Shown: positions 15,377 to 25,468 of the stretch, one piece after another | How the letters are laid out: each line of letters begins with the position of its first letter | How positions within the stretch are numbered: position 1 is the first letter of the stretch | Assembly: GCA_963751335.1 (NCBI GenBank) | Contig: CAVVUB010000008.1 | Span: forward strand, 1,054,001-1,118,000 | Length of the DNA stretch: 64,000 nucleotides | Direction: 5' to 3' | DNA from: Bog-473 sp963751335 | Lineage (GTDB): Bacteria; Actinomycetota; Acidimicrobiia; Acidimicrobiales; RAAP-2 | Notes under the pieces: model-generated | What the model was told of the DNA's origin: nothing | Seen by the model: the letters and a program-made list of their open reading frames with translations, nothing else | Databases searched by the model: none | Program-made: the position numbers and the translations under genes

Positions 15377-16645
15377 ATGAGCGCTTTGGCATGCCCGAGC
15401 GGGGACCGGCCGGCGGCGGCAAGAAGGTCCAGGTCCGGAGCGCTGAGGGCGTGGCACCTGACCGCGGTGCTGGTGGCCGGGCTCCTCGTCTCGGTGGCTG
15501 GTCCGGTGGCAATCGTTGGTCGGGTTGCCGCGGCCGGGGTGGGCGAACCGGGCGCAGCGCCTGGCCCAGCGGCGCCCTCTCCCGAAACCCTCACCACGCC
15601 TGAAGCACTGGCGGGCCTCCAGATGGTGCCCAACGTGTCACTCGCCGGGATCTCGTGCTTCTCGAGGGACCAATGTGTCGCGGTCGGTTCCGAGGGCGGA
15701 TTCAGCGGGTCACCAGGAACCAAAGGGGTCGTTGTGACCATCACCGACGGGACTCCTGGCCCAGTTGAGGCAGTGAAAGGCACGTATGGGTTGGCCTCGG
15801 TGGACTGCGTCAGCGTGAAGACCTGCTTCGCCGTGGGGACTGCCCCCTTCGTGAACCCCCCGGAACCCAAGACGACGGGTGGCGTGGGGGTGAAAATCGT
15901 GAATGGCGCTGTCACCGCCGTCTCAGGCAATGGCGCCCCGAACGTCGGGCCCGGGGTCCCGGGTCTCGAGTTTCTCTACGGCATCGGGTGTTCGAGTCCC
16001 TCCGCCTGCGTCGCGGTCGGGTTCTCCAACGTGCTGGGCGGCTTCGCGGTCTTCTCAACGCAGGGAAGCGTGGGAGAACAGCAGAATTTTCTGCTGACAG
16101 GGCCGTACAACGCCAATGGCGTCGAGTGCGTGAGGCACGGTTCGTGCATGGTCAACGCTGAATCACTGACAGACGTGGGCAACAAGGTCATCGGATTGGA
16201 CGAAACGGTCATGTTCGCTCGCCATGGAGACCTGAGCAGGGGAGCGTCCGGCGGGGAAGTCGGCGCGACTCTCGGTGGCGGCAGCTGCCACGACCTTGAG
16301 TTCTGCCTGATCGCCGGCTCGGCCGGCGCTCATGGCATTCCGCCACAGGGAAGCCATGGTCTTGTCGACGTCGCCGTCGGGGTCACCTCTACCCGAGACA
16401 TCACGGTGCCGAACACGAGCTCGCTCAGTGATGTCGCATGCGCCAGTGCCTACTGGTGCATCGCCGCGGGCCAGAGCACCTCAGGTGAAGGCGTGCTCGT
16501 TCCAATAGGTTGGGCGACCCCCGCCGCTCCGGTCCTGGTCGCCGGAACATCAGGCTTCAGCGCCGTGAGCTGCGTCGCGACCGGCCTCTGTGTCGCGGTA
16601 GGAGGCGAGGCCGTCGACAGCTTCCGGGTCTGGAACGGGCAGTGA
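15377..16645 (+). CDS. secreted Cys-repeat propeller-like protein
   Basis: The 422-residue product has an N-terminal signal peptide (basic residues 16-24, hydrophobic core about 25-50). The rest has repeated units in the pattern S-x-x-C-x-S-x-x-x-C-x-A-V-G, for example VDCVSVKTCFAVG, IGCSSPSACVAVG, VACASAYWCIAAG and VSCVATGLCVAVG. Paired Cys in each unit suggest disulfides and a beta-propeller outside the cell. AAAGGGGG at 15363-15370 precedes ATG 15377. Such repeat proteins are common in Acidimicrobiia and related soil actinobacteria; no function is known. It is bracketed by the small gene at 14926 and its decayed copy. Confidence 0.75.
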   Translation: MSALACPSGDRPAAARRSRSGALRAWHLTAVLVAGLLVSVAGPVAIVGRVAAAGVGEPGAAPGPAAPSPETLTTPEALAGLQMVPNVSLAGISCFSRDQCVAVGSEGGFSGSPGTKGVVVTITDGTPGPVEAVKGTYGLASVDCVSVKTCFAVGTAPFVNPPEPKTTGGVGVKIVNGAVTAVSGNGAPNVGPGVPGLEFLYGIGCSSPSACVAVGFSNVLGGFAVFSTQGSVGEQQNFLLTGPYNANGVECVRHGSCMVNAESLTDVGNKVIGLDETVMFARHGDLSRGASGGEVGATLGGGSCHDLEFCLIAGSAGAHGIPPQGSHGLVDVAVGVTSTRDITVPNTSSLSDVACASAYWCIAAGQSTSGEGVLVPIGWATPAAPVLVAGTSGFSAVSCVATGLCVAVGGEAVDSFRVWNGQ

Positions 16646-16659
16646 GAACTCGGAGGTAT

Positions 16660-16897
16660 CTGCGAAGTCCGAGACCGAGACCGTCGATGCGTTGGTCCTC
16701 GACCTGCTCGAGTGGATCGGTCCTGCCCCGCGTCCCTAGGACAACGTGCTCGATGCGTGGCGCACCTCGTGTCCGGGCTTGCCCGTGTGGGAAGAGGCCA
16801 ACCACGCGGCTTCGTCCTCCGCCGACACCACCCTGGTCAGGGTGTGCTGGTCTCGGTATCCGCGGCGGGCAGATCCCACCTGCAGGCGGCAGCGCGC
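16660..16897 (+). pseudogene. decayed copy of the small gene at 14926
   Basis: This stretch matches 14921-15159 with about 15 differences. Its start codon is changed (ATG to AAG), a Tyr codon has become TAG near 16737-16739, and one base is missing near 16800, so it cannot be translated. It begins 14 bp after the stop of the secreted protein gene. Confidence 0.9.
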
Positions 16898-16963
16898 AAT
16901 CCAGTTGCCCTGATCCCGGCACCGCCAGGTCGGCGCGCCACCGGTTTGGGGCGCGGATCTCGT

Positions 16964-19129
16964 TCAGCTGGCCGACGCCAGTCCGACCACTGGCTGGTTC
17001 AGCACGATCCCACCCATGGAGCCGTTGAACCGCGCGTCGCCGTAGCTGAAGATGCCGCCATCAGAGGCGGCGAGCCAGTAACCAAGCCCGTCGGGTGTAC
17101 CGGCGACGCCGACAACCGGCCGGTTCAGTGGGGTCCCGCCGGCCGATCCGAAGAACCCGGCGTCGCCGAAGTTGAAGATGCCGCCGTCGGATGCCACGAG
17201 CCAGTAGCCCAGCCCGTCCGGCGTGGCCGCCATGCCGACGATCGGCCGGTTCAGGGGCTGCCCGCCCATCGATCCGTGGAACGAGGCGTCGCCGAAGGCG
17301 AAGATGCCGCCGTCGGATGCCACGAGCCAGTAGCCCAGCCCGTCCGGCGTGGCCGCCATGCCGACGATCGGCCGGTTCAAGGGCTTCCCGCCCATCGATC
17401 CGTAGAAGTGGGCGTCGCCGTAGGAGAACACCCCGCCGTCAGAGGCCACCAGCCAATACCCGCCGCCGTCCGGTGTCCGGGCCATGCCGACCACCGGCGC
17501 CACCAAACGCATTCCGCCCGTCGACCCGAAGAAGCCGGCATCGCCGAAGGCGAAGATGCCGCCGTCGGAGGCCACGAGCCAGTAGCCCTTCTCATCGGGC
17601 GTCGCCGCCATCCCGACGATGGGACGGTTCAGCGGTTTTCCGCCCATCGAGCCGTCGTAGCCGGCGTTGCCGAAGGCGAAGATGCCGCCGTCCGACGCGA
17701 CCTCCCAGTAGGACGAGTTCGAGGGCGTGGTCGGTGGTGGCGCAGGTGGCCCGGGAATCCCGGCCGAGCCCGAGAAGGCGAGCACCTGGTTGGTGCTCGG
17801 GGCAAGGAGGAGACCGTCACCCACTGACGGCGTGGGGAAGTGGTTGGCCTGCCCACCGAGGGCGAGTGTCTTCACCGTGGCGCCGTTCGACGGTGCGATT
17901 CCCTTCAACGTGCTGCCATCGATCGACCAGACCAGACCAGACGCGACAATCGGTGGTCCAGGCGTACTGCTGGAATTGGTCCACAACGTGGTCAGGGATG
18001 GTGGCGCGTTGGACGTCTGGAGGGCCGCCAACCCGTTGCCACAGGCGACGTAGGCCACTGCACCGACCACCGCGTCACCGCCGTCGGCATTCGCACCTTC
18101 GCAGACGGCGGTCGTTGCGAGCTGGCCGCCGATTCCGCCCAGAGCGCTCTGGTTCAACAAGTAGGCGGTCTGGGACTTCCCGACCTGGACGGCGGTGCCG
18201 TTGGGAAGCAATGCGGGTGCGGTCGATCCAAGGTCGCGGTCGGTCGCGTTGTCAGACGCCCAGTCGCTCGGTGCGAACAACTGTTCCCGAGCCAGGGAGG
18301 GCGAGAGCTCGAACACGGAGTCGCTTCCGTCGTATGGATTGGAGGACGAACCGTTGCCGGTTGACGCCCAGATGTTCCCGCCCGAATCCACCTCGGGTGC
18401 GGCGCCTCCCATCCAGACGGCACCCCGAATCCCGTTCACGGTGGTGTTGTACACGCCGAGAGGACCGCCGGACTCGGGTACGGCGACGATGTATCCGTGA
18501 TAGGTCGAGCAGTCGCCGGAATTGCCCCCGTACCCGAACACCACCTTGCCGTCGCTCAAGTTCAGCCCGGTGCGTTGCAGAATCGCCGCGGGATCCTGAC
18601 CGGGGGGATCGACGGCCTGGTCCAACAGGACGACACCTGAATACATGTTCAGACCGATCAGGAAGTGGGCCGGTTTCCCGCCGACGAGCTCATCCGCCAC
18701 AGCAAAAATCTCGCCCCGTGCCGCGTCGACCACCGGCGTGCCCGTGATCCCAAGGGTTGGGCTGATGTCGCCGCACGGGAGCTCACCCGAGGGCACCGGT
18801 GTGCCCACGTGACTGGACCAGAGGACCTGGCCCGAATCGGCCGCGAGCGCGTACACGGTGTCGTTCTCGGTGGCGGCGTAGACGCGCCCGGTTGCCTCCA
18901 GCGGCTCGCCGTAGAGCTGCCCGTCGAGGGCGGGCGATGTCCAGGCGTGGACGGCGGCGGAGAAGTCGACACCGGAGGTGTCGCTGCCGCTGCCGAGCGG
19001 ATCTCCGTGGTACACGGTCCACGACGCCCCGGCGTTGATATGGGCAACGGTGGAGGCACCTGACGGGCCTGAGGCCGTGCCGAGAGCGAAGACGGCCATC
19101 GAGGCACCCCCGAGCAGCGCGGCTGCCAC
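16964..19129 (-). CDS. secreted PQQ-like propeller protein with six C-terminal 42-residue repeats
   Basis: The product (about 721 residues) has a signal-like hydrophobic segment (residues 1-26). Residues about 35-460 form a PQQ-type beta-propeller (VYAATENDTVYALAADSGQVLW). A Pro-rich linker follows, then six near-identical 42-residue units of the type GYWLVASDGGIFAFGDAGF followed by GSMGGKPLNRPIVGMAATPDG (about 475-720). These repeats are abundant in Acidimicrobiia secretomes. The start is uncertain: GTG 19129 is the only standard start, yet the open frame goes on upstream with a basic n-region (KKRPRQALTRR) that would complete a signal peptide, possibly from a CTG at 19210. Probably an extracellular or wall-associated protein. 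Confidence 0.75.
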   Translation of the reverse strand: MAAALLGGASMAVFALGTASGPSGASTVAHINAGASWTVYHGDPLGSGSDTSGVDFSAAVHAWTSPALDGQLYGEPLEATGRVYAATENDTVYALAADSGQVLWSSHVGTPVPSGELPCGDISPTLGITGTPVVDAARGEIFAVADELVGGKPAHFLIGLNMYSGVVLLDQAVDPPGQDPAAILQRTGLNLSDGKVVFGYGGNSGDCSTYHGYIVAVPESGGPLGVYNTTVNGIRGAVWMGGAAPEVDSGGNIWASTGNGSSSNPYDGSDSVFELSPSLAREQLFAPSDWASDNATDRDLGSTAPALLPNGTAVQVGKSQTAYLLNQSALGGIGGQLATTAVCEGANADGGDAVVGAVAYVACGNGLAALQTSNAPPSLTTLWTNSSSTPGPPIVASGLVWSIDGSTLKGIAPSNGATVKTLALGGQANHFPTPSVGDGLLLAPSTNQVLAFSGSAGIPGPPAPPPTTPSNSSYWEVASDGGIFAFGNAGYDGSMGGKPLNRPIVGMAATPDEKGYWLVASDGGIFAFGDAGFFGSTGGMRLVAPVVGMARTPDGGGYWLVASDGGVFSYGDAHFYGSMGGKPLNRPIVGMAATPDGLGYWLVASDGGIFAFGDASFHGSMGGQPLNRPIVGMAATPDGLGYWLVASDGGIFNFGDAGFFGSAGGTPLNRPVVGVAGTPDGLGYWLAASDGGIFSYGDARFNGSMGGIVLNQPVVGLASAS

Positions 19130-19402
19130 GGCATTGGCGATGCTGATGCGCCGGGTCAGTGCCTGCCGCGGTCGCTTCTTGGTCCCTGCCGATTGGTGGG
19201 TTGCGATCAGCGAACGTTAACGCGCCCTCACGGACCTGTCGACGACCGGCAGGGCTACCCCCTGTTGCTCTTTCTTCGCGCGGGCGGGTCGTTCCAGCGG
19301 TACAGTCCGCCGGTCGCTCCGCACCCCGCGCTCAGTGAAGGTCAGCGAAGTCGACGCGCTGCATGATGACCGCGGTATCGGGTTCCGAAGGAGGCAACAA
19401 CC

Positions 19403-19945
19403 ATGACAGCACGACGCGTGGTGACCGGGCACGACGGCAGTGGCAAGGCCGTCTTCGTCAGTGACGAACAGGTGCAACCCGTGACGCTCTCGCTCATACC
19501 GGGCATGGAGTTCCATCTCCTCTGGGGTGCCGACAGCCCATCTCATTTTCCCGACGACGGGTCGAAGCCCGATGGGCCGAAGTACTTTCCGCCGGTCGGG
19601 GGATCGCGTTTTGCGTTCTTCACCATCCCACCCGACGGGGGAGCGGGCGCACCCGAAGGCCTTGACATCGGGGCCGCCCTCGAAGAGTTCCAGCAGAAGC
19701 TGCCGGGAATGATGGAGCACCTCGAACCCGAGAACCCCGGCATGCACACGACAGCGACGATCGATTACGGGGTCGTCCTCTCGGGCGAGGCCATCATGGA
19801 GCTCGACGACGGGGCAACCGTGACGCTGTCGGCCGGTGACACCTACGTGCAGAACGGTACCCGCCATCGCTGGTCGAACAAAGGCACCGTGCCGGCCGTG
19901 ATCGCCGTCGCCCTCATCGGCGCACACCACGACCGTTTCGAGTGA
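19403..19945 (+). CDS. cupin-domain protein
   Basis: The 180-residue product has a C-terminal cupin barrel (about 110-175) with VVLSGEAIMELDDGATVTLSAGDTYVQNGTRHRWSN split over the two cupin motifs; the metal-ligand pattern is G-E-A and a late His in TRHRW. The first 100 residues are a family-specific extension. GAAGGAGGCA at 19387-19396 precedes ATG 19403. It converges with the FadD19-like gene. A dioxygenase or a plain binding role is possible; the sequence does not decide. Confidence 0.7.
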   Translation: MTARRVVTGHDGSGKAVFVSDEQVQPVTLSLIPGMEFHLLWGADSPSHFPDDGSKPDGPKYFPPVGGSRFAFFTIPPDGGAGAPEGLDIGAALEEFQQKLPGMMEHLEPENPGMHTTATIDYGVVLSGEAIMELDDGATVTLSAGDTYVQNGTRHRWSNKGTVPAVIAVALIGAHHDRFE

Positions 19946-20006
19946 GCAGATCGGCTCACCAACCTGGGCAGGCCCACCAGCGCAGGCCCACCAGCCAGGC
20001 CCGAGC

Positions 20007-21629
20007 TCAGGGCACCGCTTTCGCCTCTGCTCCGGCGTTCACGATGGAGGCCGCCCACTGGTAGTCGGGCTTACCACTCGGGGAGCGCTCGACCGTCTCG
20101 ACCACGTGGAGCCGGCGGGGCACCTTGTAGCCGGCGATGGCCTCCCGGCAGTGCTCCTGGATCGCCTCGAGCGACGGTGCCTCGTGGCCGACCCGGGGCT
20201 GGATGATGGCGGCCACCGTCTGACCCCAGCGCTCGTCCGACGCCCCGCACACGATGGCGTCCATGACGTCGGGGTGCGACCGCACGGCGGACTCCACCTC
20301 TTCGGGGAAGATCTTCTCGCCGCCCGAGTTGATCACGATCGACCCACGTCCGAGCAGGGTGATGGAGCCGTCGGCCTCCACGGTGGCGTAATCGCCCGGC
20401 ATGACGTAGCGCGTCCCGTCGACTTCGACGAAGACCTCGGCCGTCTTCTTCGGGTCGTTGTAATAGCCCTGGGGGATGTCACCCGAGCGGGCGATTTTGC
20501 CGATGACACCGGAACCAGGCTCGACCTGCACGAGGTTCTCGTCGAAGACGACGGTCGCGCCGAGGAGATGCACGGTCGGCCCGCTCTTCATCGCAGTATT
20601 GCCCGCGGTGACCATGGTCATGCCGTTGTTGCCGCCCTCGGAGGAGCCAATGGCATCGGTGATGACGATGTTGGGTAGGTGGGCGAAGAAGTCGTCCTTC
20701 ACCGGCGCGCTGAAGAGCGCGGCGGAGGACACGACGGCCAACAGCGTGCTCAGCTCGTGGTCGAAGCCCGGGTCGTCGAGTGACTCGACCAGCGGCTTGC
20801 CCATGGCGTCTCCGGTGATCATCACCGAATTGACCTTCTCGTCGTCGACCAGACGCCAGACCTCGTGGGGGTCGAACTTGGCCATGAGCACGATCTTCGA
20901 TCCGACGAAGCTCTGTCCCATGACGCACCACTGGGTCGCCCCGTGCATCAACGGGGCAATGGGCAGGTGGGTCATCCCGCCGGCGGCACCCTTGGTCACC
21001 ATGTACGTCGGGTCGGTGACGCGGGTGTTGGTCGCCGGGTCGGTGCCGCCCCCCAAGGCATAGAAGACGTCCTGGTGGCGCCAGACCACTCCCTTGGGCA
21101 TGCCGGTGGTGCCACCGGTGTAGAGGATGTAGAGGTCGTCGCCCGACCGGGGGCCGAAGTCGCGGACCTCGGACTGCCCGGCCAGTGCATCTTCGTAGGG
21201 GATGGCGCCGGGTGTCGCCTCGACGGTCGTGCCGTCGTCGATCACGACGACGTGGCGCAGCTCGGGGAGCTCGGGCAGCAGCGCCGCGACCAGTGGGGAG
21301 AACTCGCGCTGGTGCACGATCGCCTTGAGATCGGCATTCGTCAGCAGGTAGCGCAGCTCGTCCTTGACGTAGCGATAGTTGATGTTGATCCAGATGGCGC
21401 GGAGCTTGAACACGGCCCAGGCCGTCTCCACCCACTCGACCGCGTTGTAGGCATAGATGCCCACGTGGTCGCCGGGACCGATCCCCCGGTCGGCCAGGAA
21501 GTGGGCCAGCTGGTTGGCCCGGGCCTCCATCTGCGCGTAGGTGCGCCGCTCGCCGTTCGCCACCAGGTATTCCCGCTCGGGGTAGGCGTCGACGGCGGCT
21601 TCGAACAGATCGGCGAGGTTGAACTCCAT
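20007..21629 (-). CDS. acyl-CoA ligase, FadD19-like (steroid side chain)
   Basis: The 540-residue product is an AMP-forming acyl-CoA synthetase that starts MEFNLADLFEAAVDAYPERE. It has YILYTGGTTGMPKGVVWRH (ATP loop), DAIGSSEGG, the hinge MPGDYATVEADG, RGSIVINSGGEKIFPEEVE and a C-terminal SPSGKPDY with the catalytic Lys. These segments and the length recall mycobacterial FadD19, which activates C26 cholesterol side-chain acids. ATG 21629 is used instead of the longer frame because a KstR-like box lies only 12 bp upstream. That box supports a role with the ltp2 operon; the substrate is inferred. Confidence 0.8.
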   Translation of the reverse strand: MEFNLADLFEAAVDAYPEREYLVANGERRTYAQMEARANQLAHFLADRGIGPGDHVGIYAYNAVEWVETAWAVFKLRAIWININYRYVKDELRYLLTNADLKAIVHQREFSPLVAALLPELPELRHVVVIDDGTTVEATPGAIPYEDALAGQSEVRDFGPRSGDDLYILYTGGTTGMPKGVVWRHQDVFYALGGGTDPATNTRVTDPTYMVTKGAAGGMTHLPIAPLMHGATQWCVMGQSFVGSKIVLMAKFDPHEVWRLVDDEKVNSVMITGDAMGKPLVESLDDPGFDHELSTLLAVVSSAALFSAPVKDDFFAHLPNIVITDAIGSSEGGNNGMTMVTAGNTAMKSGPTVHLLGATVVFDENLVQVEPGSGVIGKIARSGDIPQGYYNDPKKTAEVFVEVDGTRYVMPGDYATVEADGSITLLGRGSIVINSGGEKIFPEEVESAVRSHPDVMDAIVCGASDERWGQTVAAIIQPRVGHEAPSLEAIQEHCREAIAGYKVPRRLHVVETVERSPSGKPDYQWAASIVNAGAEAKAVP

Positions 21630-21640
21630 CGGACTCAGAT

Positions 21641-21654
21641 TAGAACACGTTCTC
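21641..21654 (-). promoter_or_regulatory. KstR-like operator before the FadD19-like gene
   Basis: TAGAACACGTTCTC matches TnnAACnnGTTnnA at all fixed bases but the last and has symmetrical AGAAC/GTTCT arms. It ends close to the ATG at 21629, a position where a repressor would block initiation. Regulator identity is inferred. Confidence 0.6.
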
Positions 21655-21734
21655 GTTCTGCGCCGCATCCGCCGCATCGACCGCTCTGCCCACCGAAATA
21701 GGGGCAGCGCCGGAGGGAGCGGGCGCCGCTCGCA

Positions 21735-22571
<837 letters not shown>

Positions 22572-22593
22572 GCACCCAACCTAACGTCACACC

Positions 22594-23055
22594 ATGCCGT
22601 ACTCCACAGCCGTCAGCCGCGACATCGACGCCCCAGCCCACGACGTGTTCGCGCTCGTCTCCGACCTGACCCGGATGGGGGAGTGGTCACCGGAGAACGC
22701 CGGCGGCAACTGGGTCAAGGGATCCACCGGGCCCGCGCTGGGTGCCGTCTTCCGGGGCAACAACCGCAACGGAATGCGGCGCTGGTCGACCACGGTGACA
22801 GTGATCGCCTTCGATCCGGGGTCGAGCTTTGAGATCGCCGTGACGTCGGGCCCGCTCGAGGTGGCCCATTGGCGCTACGACTTCGAGGAGACCGAGTCCG
22901 GTTGCCGGGTGACCGAGTCGTTCGAGGACCGGCGCAAGCCGTGGTTCGCCTTCATCGCCCGCACCATGGGTGACCACAGCAGCGAGCACGCCGAACAGGA
23001 GATGACCCAGACCCTGGCCAACCTGGCCGAGGCCGTGCAGTCGACGACGCGCTAG
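22594..23055 (+). CDS. SRPBCC / polyketide-cyclase-like protein
   Basis: This 153-residue protein has an SRPBCC domain across its whole length: STAVSRDIDAPAHDVFALVSDLTRMGEWSPE at the start is the classic first strand and helix, and a long C-terminal helix (EHAEQEMTQTLANLAEAV) closes the pocket. It is a presumed small-molecule-binding protein of unknown ligand. ATG 22594 has no good RBS and may be leaderless, given a 22-bp divergent gap to the aldolase gene. Confidence 0.75.
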   Translation: MPYSTAVSRDIDAPAHDVFALVSDLTRMGEWSPENAGGNWVKGSTGPALGAVFRGNNRNGMRRWSTTVTVIAFDPGSSFEIAVTSGPLEVAHWRYDFEETESGCRVTESFEDRRKPWFAFIARTMGDHSSEHAEQEMTQTLANLAEAVQSTTR

Positions 23056-23133
23056 ATCTCTGAACCTTCGGGGTCTCGCGCCGCTCGGGGACTCTCGCTA
23101 CATTGAGTTCTTCACTACGACGAGAGGATCCCG

Positions 23134-23445
23134 ATGTCGTCAACCTCAGGGCCTGGGCATCTCAGCGGTCATCATCGAGACACCCTGGTGCAGATCTTTC
23201 AGCAAGAAACGAACCACAACGTCGAATGGCACGATGTCGTCTCATTGCTCGAGGCGGTCGGATCCATCGAAGAACAGCACGACGACATGTTTCTGTTCCG
23301 CCTCGGTCAAGAGACCGAGGTTCTCAGGCGTCCGAGTGACAAGGACATCGACGGACAACAACTCGTCGACTTGCGCCGAATACTGACGAGTGCCGGCTAC
23401 GACACCGTGGCCGCAGACCTCGAAGACAGGGGCAAAGAAGTCTGA
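23134..23445 (+). CDS. small conserved protein with a HicA-like fold
   Basis: The 103-residue product begins with HRDTLVQIFQQETNHNVEWHDVVSLLEAVG and ends DKDIDGQQLVDLRRILTSAGYD. The end resembles the 'KDL..GTLR.IL..AG' part of HicA-type RNA-binding toxins. I recall uncharacterised proteins of this kind in many bacteria. No hicB-like antitoxin gene is adjacent, so a toxin role is not supported. GAGAGGATC at 23121-23129 precedes ATG 23134. Confidence 0.6.
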   Translation: MSSTSGPGHLSGHHRDTLVQIFQQETNHNVEWHDVVSLLEAVGSIEEQHDDMFLFRLGQETEVLRRPSDKDIDGQQLVDLRRILTSAGYDTVAADLEDRGKEV

Positions 23446-23524
23446 AAAGGGCCGAGGGCTTCGAGCAGATCTCCTGAAAGAAACGTCGTTGCCACGAGCC
23501 TCGTGATCGCCGACCAGCTCGACG

Positions 23525-24350
23525 TCACGTTCCGAGGAAGGCCAACAAGTCGGCGTTGATGGTTTCCGCGTGCGTCGTTGGCATCCCGTGCGGGAAGCCT
23601 GCGTACGTCTTCAGCGTGCCGTTTTTCAGCAGTTCGACCGCTCGCGGACCGGAGGAGGCACAAGGGACGATCTGGTCGGTCTCGCCGTTCATCACCAGGG
23701 CCGGCACGGTGATCTTCTCGAGATCCGCCGTGTAGTCCTCCTCGATGAATCCGGAGATGCATTCGTAGTGGCCCTTTGCACCGCCCATCATGCCCTGGCG
23801 CCACCAGTTCTCAATGACTGCCTCGGAGGGATCGACACCCGGCTGGTCGAAGTTATAGAACGGACCGGACGGCACCGCTCGACAGAACTCCGAGCGGTTC
23901 GCCGCCAGCTGGGCTTGGAGGCCCTCGAACCCTGCCTTTGGCACGCCGGCCGGATTGGTTTCGGTCTGCAGAACGGATGGCGTCACGGCGCTGATCAGCA
24001 CCACCCTCGCCACGCGGTCCTCCCCATGGCGGCCGATATAACGCGCCACCTCGCCGCCGCCCGCGGAGTGCCCGACGTGGATGGCGTCGTGCAGATCGAG
24101 GTGCTGGGTCAGGTCGGCCAAGTCATCGGCATAGTGGTTCATGTCGTTGCCTTCACTGACCTGCGCAGAGCGCCCATGCCCGCGCCGGTCGTGGGCGATG
24201 ACCCGGTAACCGTGGTGCAAAAAGAACAGCATCTGGGTGTCCCAGTCGTCAGCTGACAGCGGCCAAACCGTGGCTGAACACGATGGGCTGGCCGCTACCC
24301 CAGTCCTTGTAGAAGATCTCCGTGCCATCTGAAGTGGTGATCGTTCCCAT
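23525..24350 (-). CDS. alpha/beta hydrolase (chloroperoxidase-like), frameshifted
   Basis: The full protein would have about 274 residues. It starts MGTITTSDGTEIFYKDWGSG (ATG 24350, after GGAGGTGCCC) and reads IVFSHG; one extra T in the A-run 24265-24267 (plus strand) then shifts the frame, and WPLSADDWDTQMLFF continues. The rest is intact: HDRRGHGRS, the nucleophile Ser in HVGHSAGGGEVARY, Asp in NGETDQIVP and His in GFPHGMPTTHAE. This is the cofactor-free haloperoxidase/esterase group. All catalytic residues are kept, so a sequencing error is likelier than a dead gene. A 17-bp tandem array lies upstream. Confidence 0.8.
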
Positions 24351-24420
24351 GGGCACCTCCACGTGATGAGAAGATCCTTCGGAATTGCCAGCTCTGGATT
24401 TGCAAGTCAATCGTCCCAGA

Positions 24421-24500
24421 ACGCCAGCCCGGCCAGAACGCCAGCCCGGCCAGAACGCCAGCCCGGCCAGAACGCCAGCCCGGCCAGAACGCCAGCCCGG
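24421..24500 (+). repeat. 17-bp tandem repeat, 4.7 units
   Basis: Copies of ACGCCAGCCCGGCCAGA follow one another from 24421 to 24500 without a mismatch in the first four. The array fills the gap between the divergent hydrolase (24350) and SDR (24587) genes and may carry or space their promoters. Confidence 0.9.
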
Positions 24501-24586
24501 GGAGTGACCCGGACTCACGTTCCGAAAGCAGCACCCGTAGCGTGGCCGACGCACTCTGGTCTACGTCTCGACGGCGTTGGGCCAAG

Positions 24587-25396
24587 ATGCCCCTCATGGA
24601 TCTCGGATTGCGTGACAGGGTCTACCTCGTGACCGGAGGCAGCCGCGGCCTTGGTTTTGCCGCGGTTCAGGCACTCGTCGGAGAGGGAGCAAAAGTCGTC
24701 CTCACCTCCCCTCATGAGGCCACGGCCTCAGCGGCCGCAGATCGCCTCTCACGGGGCGGCACCGCAGCGAACCCCCCCACCTGGATCGTCGCGGACAATG
24801 CGGATCCTGCCACGCCAGGTCGCCTCATCGCAGCCGCCAAGGAGACCCACGGTCGCATAGACGGGGCGCTCGTGAGCGTGGGGGGCACCCCGACCGGGAG
24901 TGTCGCGAGCACAACGGACGATGCATGGCGTGCTGCTTTCGAAAGCGTCTTCCTCGGGGCCATCCGCCTCGGGCGCGTCCTCGCAGCCGAGCTCGGCAGC
25001 GAGGGAACCAGCCTTCCGAGTGGGACGGGCGCATCTCTCGTCTTCGTGTTGGCTTCGTCGGTACGCGCACCGCTGCCCAATCTCGCCATCTCGAATGGCC
25101 TCTTCCCCGGGCTCGCGGGCGTCGTGAAGACCCTGGCCGATGAGCATGGACCCGCCGGGGTACGGATCAATGGACTGTTGCCAGTCCGGATCGCCACCGA
25201 CCGAGTCCGTGAGATCGATGCCCTCGCTGGCGATCCCGAAGAGGTTCGTGTCAGACAGTCGGAGCACATCCCCCTACGCCGATACGGGGAACCAGAAGAG
25301 TTCGGCCGAGTTGCCGCTTTCTTGCTCTCTCCTGCCGCGTCGTACGTCACGGGAGCAATGATCCCAGTCGACGGAGGCGCCATCCGTTCGATCTGA
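24587..25396 (+). CDS. SDR-family oxidoreductase with a degenerate active site
   Basis: The 269-residue product has the Rossmann fold of short-chain dehydrogenases: VYLVTGGSRGLGFAA (NAD(P) loop TGxxxGxG) near residue 15 and the C-terminal ASYVTGAMIPVDGG. The normal Tyr-x-x-x-Lys catalytic pair is absent: the segment after the active Ser reads APLPNLAISNGLFPGLAGVVK, so the Tyr position is Leu or Ile and the Lys position is Asn. This holds for a known actinobacterial subgroup whose chemistry is unclear. ATG 24596 (MDLGLRD) is an equally good start. Confidence 0.75.
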   Translation: MPLMDLGLRDRVYLVTGGSRGLGFAAVQALVGEGAKVVLTSPHEATASAAADRLSRGGTAANPPTWIVADNADPATPGRLIAAAKETHGRIDGALVSVGGTPTGSVASTTDDAWRAAFESVFLGAIRLGRVLAAELGSEGTSLPSGTGASLVFVLASSVRAPLPNLAISNGLFPGLAGVVKTLADEHGPAGVRINGLLPVRIATDRVREIDALAGDPEEVRVRQSEHIPLRRYGEPEEFGRVAAFLLSPAASYVTGAMIPVDGGAIRSI

Positions 25397-25468
25397 GGCG
25401 CGGCGCCTGTCGGGACCGTCGGACCGATCCGTATCTCCACCAGACCTGCCCACCACGCCGGCTTGTGG

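Noticed and set aside
14866..15930. N-terminal extension of the P-loop kinase on the minus strand
   Set aside because: The added 355 codons are antisense to two plus-strand genes and show no domain; the kinase starts with its own Walker loop near 14865.
23134..23445. HicA toxin of a toxin-antitoxin pair
   Set aside because: The likeness is limited to the fold, and no hicB-like gene is adjacent.
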